Positions 4,813 to 9,743 of a DNA stretch of 9,743 nt are shown one piece after another. Origin of the DNA: Caldisericota bacterium (lineage in GTDB: Bacteria > Caldisericota > Caldisericia > Cryosericales > Cryosericaceae); contig JAKLHS010000017.1 of the NCBI GenBank assembly GCA_022710025.1, positions 1 to 9,743 of the forward strand, read 5' to 3'. Under the pieces are notes generated by a model that saw only the letters and a program-made list of their open reading frames with translations, searched no databases and was not told the origin of the DNA. Each line of letters opens with the position of its first letter. Positions within the stretch are counted from its first letter, which is position 1. The position numbers and the translations under genes are program-made.

Positions 4813-6246
4813 TCAGCAATCGTAGTACAGCTCGTACTCGAAGGGATGCGGCAACTTGCCCAGAGGTTCTGTCTCGTGCCGTTCCTTGTAGGAGCAGAAG
4901 GTTTCAATGAACGTCGCAGGAAAAACCTGCCGGGAAGTGAGGAATTCGCCATCGCGCCGCAGGGCGGCGAACGCTTCTCCCAGCGACGAGGGCAGAGTGG
5001 GAATGAGTGACAGTTCTTCCGGAGGGAACTTCTCGATGTCGCCGGAATACGGGCCGAGATGAAGAGCAGCTGGATTCATCTTCGCTTCGATACCGTCGAT
5101 GCCGGCCAGAAGCATGGCGCTCATGGCCAGGTATGCATTGGTTGTGGCATCCGGTGGACGGAATTCGATTCTCTTCTCGGCTGCCGTGTCTGCGTAGACA
5201 GGCACCCTGACAGCCGCGGTACGATTGCCAAGAGAGAAAAACGCCCGAACCGGCGCCTCAAACCCGGGGACAAGCCTCTTGTAGCTGATGGTGGAGGGGT
5301 TGGTGATGCCTAGAAGGGCCGATGCGTGGTGAAGAATGCCCGTGACATAATGGATCGCCAGCGGCGACAGATCATACGGTTCTCCCCCCTCTCGGAAGAA
5401 AACCGGTGCGCCCGCTTTGGTGAGGTATTGGTGAAAATGCATCCCTGTCCCAGCCTGACCGGGTATTGGTTTGGGCATGAAGGTAGCGGTCATGCCCATC
5501 TGGCGGGCAAGATTCTTGGCGAAGTATTTGATGGTCTGAGTAGCGTCGCCCATGGCGCACGGCGTACCTGGCATGATCTCGAGCTCGACTTGGCCGGCTT
5601 CGCCACCTTCGTGGTGATGGTACCGAACCTTTACGTGCACGCGTTCCAGCATTTGTACGAGCATGCTCCTGTACTCATACAATCGATCCAGGGGCTGATC
5701 TGCATGATATCCCCGGCTGTGCCGGATGCTGTATCCCTGGAGCGGCGTTCCTTCGCCTGGGTTCGCAGTATCGGTCTCGTTGCTCTGAATGGCGAAGAAG
5801 CTTGCTGTCGGCGAAGATTTGAAGTCTGCGGACTGGAAAACATAGAACTCAAACTCAGGGGCAAACCATGCAGTATCCGCGTACTTGCGTGTGCGCAGGT
5901 ATTCCTCGGCTCGCTTGGCTATATACCGCGGATCGAGAGGAAAACGGTCATGCGTATGCGGCTCAACAATGTCGCAATAGACTGCCACCGTGGGGACCTT
6001 GGCAAACGGGTCCGGAAACCAGGTGTCGAGATCTGGGACAAGCAACATGTCGCTGCGTTCCACCGATGCGAACCCAGGAATGCTTGATCCGTCAAATGCT
6101 ACCCCCTGATCCAGGAAGTGCTGGTTCACGCGCGACAGCGGGACCGTGACATGGTGCAACCCGCCAAAGAGGTCGGAGTATTTCAGGTCGACCTGCTCTG
6201 CGTGATAATTGCTGATGTAGTCCAGAAAATCGTTGATTTTCGTCAT
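4813..6246 (-). CDS. glnA: type I glutamine synthetase
   Basis: The 477-residue enzyme makes glutamine from glutamate, ammonia and ATP; family members form cytoplasmic dodecamers. N-terminal beta-grasp domain features include the FDGSSIPGF loop with ammonium-site Asp52. The catalytic domain shows PEFEF (Glu131, Glu133), QVELE (Glu221, Glu223), the ATP motif KPIPGQAGTGMHFH (259-272, with Tyr274 where a Ser is usual), NPSTISYKRLVPGFEAPV with the Glu330 flap and Arg324, and RIEFRPPD (Glu361, Arg363). At the adenylylation position of enteric enzymes (NLYDLPPEE) the sequence reads DIEKFPPEE, so the target tyrosine is glutamate (405) and adenylylation control is unlikely. ATG 6246 follows GGGAGGG; an in-frame start at 6261 would overrun this site. 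It lies 47 nt after the amidohydrolase and 9 nt before a ThiS-like gene, in one operon. Confidence 0.96.
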   Translation of the reverse strand: MTKINDFLDYISNYHAEQVDLKYSDLFGGLHHVTVPLSRVNQHFLDQGVAFDGSSIPGFASVERSDMLLVPDLDTWFPDPFAKVPTVAVYCDIVEPHTHDRFPLDPRYIAKRAEEYLRTRKYADTAWFAPEFEFYVFQSADFKSSPTASFFAIQSNETDTANPGEGTPLQGYSIRHSRGYHADQPLDRLYEYRSMLVQMLERVHVKVRYHHHEGGEAGQVELEIMPGTPCAMGDATQTIKYFAKNLARQMGMTATFMPKPIPGQAGTGMHFHQYLTKAGAPVFFREGGEPYDLSPLAIHYVTGILHHASALLGITNPSTISYKRLVPGFEAPVRAFFSLGNRTAAVRVPVYADTAAEKRIEFRPPDATTNAYLAMSAMLLAGIDGIEAKMNPAALHLGPYSGDIEKFPPEELSLIPTLPSSLGEAFAALRRDGEFLTSRQVFPATFIETFCSYKERHETEPLGKLPHPFEYELYYDC

Positions 6247-6293
6247 AGCACCCTCCCTCACCCTATTGCCAATGTGTTTGGCTGCAACGTCTG

Positions 6294-7655
6294 TTACAAG
6301 GACATGATATGCGCAGCTGTCCGATTCTGTCGTGACACCAGTTTATCGATGTCTATGCACGTGAACTCGCCATGTTCGATAAGGATCTTTCCATTGACCA
6401 TGTTCATGTCTACCTGTTTCGCATCGCAGAGGATGGGGGCGGTAAACGGGTCATGGAGACCTCCTGCAAACTCGAGCGTGTCCAGATTCCACATGATGAG
6501 ATCGGCTGCCTTGCCGGGTTCGATGCTGCCGATGTCCTGATTCATATGGAGCACATGTGCGCCGCCCATGGTTGCCATATCCAGCGCTTCTCGAGCTGAC
6601 AGGGCATCGGCTCCATATCGGACTCGTTGAAGCAGGGTTGCCAGTCGTACCTCTCCGATGAACGAGTTGCTGTCATTACTCGCGCTGCCATCCACGGCGA
6701 TTCCAATCCGGATATTCGTATTCTTCATGACGGCGATCGGAGCGATGCCCGACCCAAGTCGCATATTGCTGGCCGGGCAGTGAGCAATGCCACAACCATT
6801 ATCGGACAACTTGGTGATGTCCGTCTCGGAGGGCCAGACAACGTGGGCGAACCACGCGCGAGACGTCAGCCATCCCACGGATTCCATGTAGTCAACGGGG
6901 CCAAGCCCGAATCTCTGGAGGCAGAATTCGTCTTCGTCCCGTGTCTCGGCCAGATGCGTGTGCAGAAGGACGTCTTCTTTCTTTGCCAGAATAGCCGTTT
7001 CCTTCAGCAAGTTTGTGGTGACGGAGAAGGGTGAGCATGGGGCAAGAGCGATGCGGGTCATAGCGTATCGACGGCGATCGTGGTATCTCCGGATGGCACG
7101 CTCCGATTCCCGCAGTATCTCCTCATCTGTCTGCACCACGCTGTCCGGGGGGAGTCCTCCATCCTTTCTGCTGAGCGACATGCTGCCCCTGGTGGCATGG
7201 AAGCGTACCCCCGTATCCTGTGCAGCACGGATTTCGGCATCAATGAGGGCGTTGTTTCCGTGAGGATACAGGTACAGATGATCGGTCGTCGTTGTCACAC
7301 CTGTTTTGAGCATCTCGCAGATGCCGGTCTGCGCGGCGGTATACATAGCCTCCTCATCGATGTATTTCCAGTGCTCATAAAGAAAGGTAAGCCAGTCGAA
7401 CAGTTTTGCATGCTCGACCTGAGGAACATTTCGAAAGAGTGTCTGGAACAGGTGATGATGAGTGTTGACAAAGCCAGGCATCATCAATCGATGGCTTCCG
7501 GAGAGCGTGCGATCAGGGGCGCGATCAAGATGCGGCTCCCCCGTTCCCACTGATGTAATCGTATTGTTGTCGATGACGACGTAGGCATCTTCCAACTCAC
7601 GGCGCAGGCTGTCGCAGGTCATCAGGTGTGATATGTGTGCGATCAGGATCCGCAT
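6294..7655 (-). CDS. 8-oxoguanine deaminase-like amidohydrolase
   Basis: The 453-residue protein is a metal-dependent amidohydrolase of the SsnA/AtzB/TrzN/8-oxoguanine deaminase group, about the length of that enzyme. It has an N-terminal composite sheet, MPGFVNTHHHLFQT with metal ligands His66 and His68, TTTTDHLYLYP, HTHLAET (His234, Glu237), WFAHVVW (His271), HCPASNMRLGSG, and AVDGSASND with metal ligand Asp322. The C-terminus ends with the usual IGSIEPGKAADL turn. FVNTHHHLFQTLFRNVP followed by LFDWLTFLYEHW fits 8-oxoguanine deaminases particularly well: these turn 8-oxoguanine into urate plus ammonia. Other purine-like or aminopyrimidine substrates remain possible. ATG 7655 was chosen because AAAGGGGG precedes it and the promoter lies just upstream; the open frame to 7910 would run over the promoter and tRNA. 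It is the first gene of the operon with glnA. Confidence 0.87.
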   Translation of the reverse strand: MRILIAHISHLMTCDSLRRELEDAYVVIDNNTITSVGTGEPHLDRAPDRTLSGSHRLMMPGFVNTHHHLFQTLFRNVPQVEHAKLFDWLTFLYEHWKYIDEEAMYTAAQTGICEMLKTGVTTTTDHLYLYPHGNNALIDAEIRAAQDTGVRFHATRGSMSLSRKDGGLPPDSVVQTDEEILRESERAIRRYHDRRRYAMTRIALAPCSPFSVTTNLLKETAILAKKEDVLLHTHLAETRDEDEFCLQRFGLGPVDYMESVGWLTSRAWFAHVVWPSETDITKLSDNGCGIAHCPASNMRLGSGIAPIAVMKNTNIRIGIAVDGSASNDSNSFIGEVRLATLLQRVRYGADALSAREALDMATMGGAHVLHMNQDIGSIEPGKAADLIMWNLDTLEFAGGLHDPFTAPILCDAKQVDMNMVNGKILIEHGEFTCIDIDKLVSRQNRTAAHIMSL

Positions 7656-7680
7656 GCGTACCCCCTTTCCAGTCGTTGAC

Positions 7681-7708
7681 ATTGTATCCGCATGCAGGGT
7701 GGAATCAA
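7681..7708 (-). promoter_or_regulatory. promoter of the deaminase-glnA-ThiS-like operon
   Basis: The minus strand shows TTGATT (7708-7703), a 16-nt spacer and TACAAT (7686-7681). RNA would start near 7674, about 20 nt before the ATG at 7655, leaving just room for the GGGGG ribosome site. The next gaps in the operon (47 and 9 nt) show no comparable promoter, so it probably drives all three genes. Confidence 0.6.
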
Positions 7709-7882
7709 CGTTCAAGAGCTCTGTATGCTTCTGTTGCGGCATCATCGATATTTTGTCGGAGAGGACATGGGAAACGGTAGATCCTATGCTCGGAGCTTGA
7801 CCGCTTTTCAGATTGCGAGTTTCGGGAAGATGGAAGAGAAACGGGAAAGGATGGATCAGGAATGGGATCGGCGGTAATGAAA
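7709..7882. other. noncoding gap between deaminase promoter and tRNA-Leu
   Basis: No supported gene, hairpin with T-run or repeat was found in this stretch. The minus strand after the tRNA is pyrimidine-rich (7830-7880) but shows no clear terminator, so tRNA transcripts might read into the deaminase operon. Confidence 0.5.
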
Positions 7883-7969
7883 TGGTGCCGAAGGAGGGAA
7901 TTGAACCCACACGGGTGTTACCCCGGCAGATTTTGAGTCTGCTGCGTCTGCCAGTTCCGCCACTTCGGC
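7883..7969 (-). tRNA. tRNA-Leu (anticodon CAA)
   Basis: The minus strand folds as a long-variable-arm leucine tRNA. The acceptor stem is GCCGAAG/CTTCGGC with discriminator A at 7886 and an encoded CCA (7885-7883). A D-arm follows with TGGC...GGCAGAC. The anticodon stem GCAGA/TCTGC carries the loop CTCAAAA with anticodon CAA (7935-7933 on this strand), reading UUG codons. The variable arm is GGGT-AAC-ACCC, and the T-loop is TTCAATT. The T-stem (GTGGG against CCCTC) has one U-U mismatch at its second pair, which is mildly unusual. The sequence is very like E. coli tRNA-Leu(CAA) in the acceptor and D-arm. Confidence 0.96.
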
Positions 7970-7978
7970 ACGCGTCAC

Positions 7979-8007
7979 ATTATATGAACTGCATCGGAGG
8001 CTGTCAA
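7979..8007 (-). promoter_or_regulatory. consensus sigma-70 promoter of tRNA-Leu
   Basis: The minus strand has a perfect TTGACA (8007-8002), exactly 17 nt of spacer, and a perfect TATAAT (7984-7979). Transcription would start near 7972, only two to three nt before the mature tRNA 5' end at 7969. Such strength fits a stable RNA gene. Confidence 0.88.
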
Positions 8008-8063
8008 ACGAACGGTGCTGGCGTATCCGCCCCGTAGGGCCTAGGTATGAGGCGCGACATCGG

Positions 8064-8069
8064 TATAAT
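8064..8069 (+). promoter_or_regulatory. -10 box immediately before the sigma factor gene
   Basis: A perfect TATAAT lies 6 nt before the ATG at 8076, so RNA would start at or within a base or two of the start codon. No TTGACA-like -35 box is found 16-18 nt upstream, so another sigma factor or an activator may be needed. Confidence 0.5.
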
Positions 8070-8075
8070 GGCGCC

Positions 8076-8636
8076 ATGGATGACATGCCGAACCTCGCAC
8101 AGACCATCGATCAGGTCGTGGCTGGCCGGACCGAATATTACGAAACAATCGTCAGATACTACGAGAGTTTCGTGTTCTCCGTAGCAGTGCGTATCACGTT
8201 TGATCGTGACCTCGCATATGATGTCGCACAGGAGACGTTCTTGAAATTATACGGCAGTCTGGCCAGATTCCGGGGACAGTCGAAGCTGTCTTCATACTTG
8301 TATCGCATAGCAACAAACGCTGCCATTGACGCAACGCGCAAACGTGGTTTGCGTCCGCAGACGGCCAACGAAACACAAGCAGACCTCTTGACGGTGGAGG
8401 CTCCGCAGACTGCGTCGGAGGGGCCCGACCCACAGGAGGTCAAAGCAGCGCTGGGTGACGCTCTTCAACGCGTTGACCCGACGTTTCGGGCAGCATTCGT
8501 TCTCGTGGACATCGAGGGGTTGAGTTACGAGGTTGCTGCCGATAGGCTGGGTATTCCCGTGGGGACGGTCAAGAGTCGCGTGTTTCGGGCGAGGGGCATC
8601 CTGCGGGAATTGCTGGCGGGAACCTTGGGCGAGTGA
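8076..8636 (+). CDS. ECF-type RNA polymerase sigma factor
   Basis: The 186-residue protein has the two-domain layout of an extracytoplasmic-function sigma factor. Region 2 spans about 22-92, with RYYESFVFSVAVRIT, DLAYDVAQETFLKLYGSLARF and SSYLYRIATNAAIDATRKR, which bind core polymerase and the -10 element. After a linker rich in Q, T and E (about 95-125), region 4 spans about 126-182, with VDPTFRAAFVLVDIEGLSYEVAADRLGIPVGTVKSRVFRARGIL, the helix-turn-helix for the -35 element. No region 1 or 3 and no C-terminal extra domain are seen. There is no Shine-Dalgarno before the ATG; a TATAAT six nt upstream suggests a leaderless mRNA. A membrane protein that may be its anti-sigma factor begins 26 nt downstream, followed by a lipoprotein, so it likely responds to an envelope signal. 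Self-regulation is possible but not shown. Confidence 0.95.
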   Translation: MDDMPNLAQTIDQVVAGRTEYYETIVRYYESFVFSVAVRITFDRDLAYDVAQETFLKLYGSLARFRGQSKLSSYLYRIATNAAIDATRKRGLRPQTANETQADLLTVEAPQTASEGPDPQEVKAALGDALQRVDPTFRAAFVLVDIEGLSYEVAADRLGIPVGTVKSRVFRARGILRELLAGTLGE

Positions 8637-8662
8637 GCCCGTCTTATGAGTGGTGATAAGCA

Positions 8663-9340
8663 ATGAAGAACAACAGTGAACGAACGGACTCACAGATGGA
8701 AAAGAACGAAAGGCCGCTGCGTCTCTCCGGCGATCTGAGGATGGAACTGAACGACCTGTTCGCTCCTATGGAACGATCGATCGTATCGTCGGTCATGGCA
8801 ACAGTGGCTAAGCGCAGGAGTCATGTTCGATCATGGCAGGCGATCGGGTTGGGGTTGTCTCCGGTCATGGCGATCATGGTTGTAGTGATGCTGTATATCA
8901 GCTGTGCCGTTTTTCCTACACGGGCGGAGTGGACTCGGTCCGGGATGACCATGACGACGTCAGGCGCAGGAAACGAGGCACAAGACGCTGCTTCCAAAGA
9001 TCTGATGAACCCGGCGTCTTCAATGACGTTGTCGGCAAGCTTGGCAAGATCGCAGATGATCCTCGATATGAGCGACGACCCGGTGCGCCTGCAAATCATT
9101 GCCTCGTGGCTGCGTGCATCTCACCCCGACGTTGCTGAGGAGGTGGCTAGCGCAGAACATGGCAATGCTGTTTCCTTTGTCCTCGAGTCGGGAGAAATCA
9201 CATCGTTCGCGTCGGTACTGAGTATTTATGGGTTCACCGGCCAAACGACATGGGGACTTCGCATATTGCCGGGATCGGCAGCTTCGGTTTGGTCACTGGC
9301 CCTGACGGTTGCATCCGATACCGTCTGCTTCATACCCTGA
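8663..9340 (+). CDS. single-pass membrane protein, probable anti-sigma factor
   Basis: I do not recognise a named family in this 225-residue protein. It has a charged cytoplasmic N-terminus of about 58 residues, one strong membrane segment (about 60-84, AIGLGLSPVMAIMVVVMLYISCAVF), and an outer part rich in Ser, Ala, Thr and Met. The basic KRRSHVRS just before the membrane segment favours an inside N-terminus. The layout and the position 26 nt behind an ECF sigma gene are those of anti-sigma factors, which hold the sigma factor at the membrane until a signal arrives. It lacks the HxxxCxxC zinc motif of the common anti-sigma domain and has no cysteine in its N-terminal part, so the binding mode would be different. 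The ribosome site before ATG 8663 is weak (GGTGATAAG); ATG 8696 is another possible start. Function is inferred from context. Confidence 0.7.
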   Translation: MKNNSERTDSQMEKNERPLRLSGDLRMELNDLFAPMERSIVSSVMATVAKRRSHVRSWQAIGLGLSPVMAIMVVVMLYISCAVFPTRAEWTRSGMTMTTSGAGNEAQDAASKDLMNPASSMTLSASLARSQMILDMSDDPVRLQIIASWLRASHPDVAEEVASAEHGNAVSFVLESGEITSFASVLSIYGFTGQTTWGLRILPGSAASVWSLALTVASDTVCFIP

Positions 9341-9370
9341 TCAAGGAGTGCTATCGCACCTGATGCAACC
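9307..9370 (+). repeat. 9-bp inverted repeat spanning the stop of the membrane-protein gene
   Basis: GGTTGCATC (9307-9315) is perfectly complementary to GATGCAACC (9362-9370), with a 46-nt interval holding the stop codon and a small GTGC-TATC-GCAC hairpin (9348-9359). The 3' arm ends 4 nt before the GGGAGG ribosome site of the lipoprotein. It could fold in the mRNA and tune translation or partly terminate; no T-run follows. Confidence 0.4.
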
Positions 9371-9385
9371 ACAAGGGAGGTTTCT

Positions 9386-9743
9386 ATGAGTCGACGAGGA
9401 TTGCTCCAGCGCACAGCAGTCGTCATCCTGTTTTTGTGCTTCATGATAGTTTCTGCAGGGTGTGCGAGTCGTTCCGCGTCTCTCGGCACCAAGGACAGCG
9501 GTCGCACGACGACCGGCATGTCCTTTCAAGGATATGACAAGGCGGCATCGGAGACCCCCGTGATCGCGAGTAACCCCTCCGATTCTACAACGGCGGACCG
9601 TAAGATCATATTCACGGCTACGCTGACGGTAGATGTCAGTGATGCAGAGAAGGCGTTCCGAAATGCGGAATCGCTTGCAGCAAAGTGGGGTGGCTTCATC
9701 GCGCAATCATCTCTGCGCAAGGGCGACACGCAAGTGACCGCAC
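9386..9743 (+). CDS. DUF4349-like lipoprotein, 3'-truncated by the window edge
   Basis: The frame is open from ATG 9386 to the window end (119 residues visible); its stop lies outside. A GGGAGG five nt before the ATG is a strong ribosome site. The N-terminus is a lipoprotein signal: basic MSRRGLLQR, a hydrophobic core, then VSAGC with Cys26 as the lipid-bearing residue; the -3 position is Ser, a slightly weak lipobox. After a Ser/Thr-rich linker (27-65) comes DRKIIFTATLTVDVSDAEKAFRNAESLAAKWGGFIAQSSLRKGD, which fits the start of DUF4349: a strand with alternating hydrophobic residues, a helix, then GGFIAQS. Such lipoproteins are often found beside ECF sigma and anti-sigma genes, and here the gene follows that pair by 45 nt. 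A role in sensing or maintaining the envelope is inferred. Confidence 0.82.
   Translation, partial: MSRRGLLQRTAVVILFLCFMIVSAGCASRSASLGTKDSGRTTTGMSFQGYDKAASETPVIASNPSDSTTADRKIIFTATLTVDVSDAEKAFRNAESLAAKWGGFIAQSSLRKGDTQVTA

Noticed and set aside
5326..6087. 253-residue plus-strand frame inside glnA
   Set aside because: It is antisense to a strongly supported glutamine synthetase, and its translation has no recognisable domain.
7692..7877. 61-residue plus-strand frame between the deaminase and tRNA
   Set aside because: No ribosome site or family pattern; it overlaps the minus-strand operon promoter.
7656..7910. N-terminal extension of the amidohydrolase frame up to 7910
   Set aside because: It runs across the proposed operon promoter and into the end of tRNA-Leu, has no family similarity, and the ATG at 7655 has a clear ribosome site.
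1..9743. Phage, insertion sequence, toxin-antitoxin, CRISPR or defence system
   Set aside because: No transposase, integrase, nuclease, repeat array or paired small toxin-like genes were seen on either strand; although a tRNA is present, no integrase or repeated tRNA end marks an attachment site.

Overview
The window reads as a bacterial chromosome segment of moderate GC content, somewhat above half by eye. It has dense, short-spaced genes, Shine-Dalgarno sites rich in GGAGG, sigma-70-type promoters and a tRNA with an encoded CCA end. No phage, insertion sequence, CRISPR array or plasmid function is visible. The family mix is a FAD oxidoreductase with a DUF1667 partner, a PII-like protein, a type I glutamine synthetase, an 8-oxoguanine-deaminase-type amidohydrolase, and an ECF sigma factor beside a DUF4349 lipoprotein. 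This mix suits an anaerobic, probably fermentative bacterium of the Firmicutes/Thermotogota/Caldisericota kind. That placement is inference and no marker gene here proves it.

Layout. Positions 1-1196 (+) hold the 3' part of a pyridine-nucleotide/FAD oxidoreductase joined by an ATGA overlap to a four-cysteine DUF1667 protein, the usual companion pair of GlpA/GlpO-like glycerol-3-phosphate dehydrogenases. Positions 1247-2478 (-) hold a divergent PlsY-like acyltransferase followed after 2 nt by a cysteine hydrolase of the isochorismatase fold. A short divergent promoter region follows. Then come mntP (Mn efflux) and udp (uridine phosphorylase) on the plus strand, and after 100 nt a PII-like regulator that ends at 4500. 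A hairpin at 4544-4559 separates it from a convergent three-gene minus-strand operon reading from 7655 to 4579: 8-oxoguanine-deaminase-like amidohydrolase, glnA, and a 74-residue ThiS/MoaD-like protein ending in GGG. Upstream lies tRNA-Leu(CAA) with a perfect consensus promoter. From 8076 on the plus strand an ECF sigma factor, a single-pass membrane protein (probable anti-sigma) and a DUF4349 lipoprotein cut by the window edge form a signalling module.

How the genes may work together. The centre has a nitrogen and nucleobase flavour. Uridine phosphorylase frees uracil, the amidohydrolase releases ammonia from a purine-like ring, glutamine synthetase captures ammonia, and a PII-like protein sits next door. 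The shared operon of deaminase and glnA is read from the sequence; the metabolic coupling is inference. The most unusual points are the deaminase-glnA-ubiquitin-like operon, the PlsY homologue with altered active-site motifs, and the ECF sigma gene whose -10 box sits 6 nt before its ATG, implying a leaderless mRNA.
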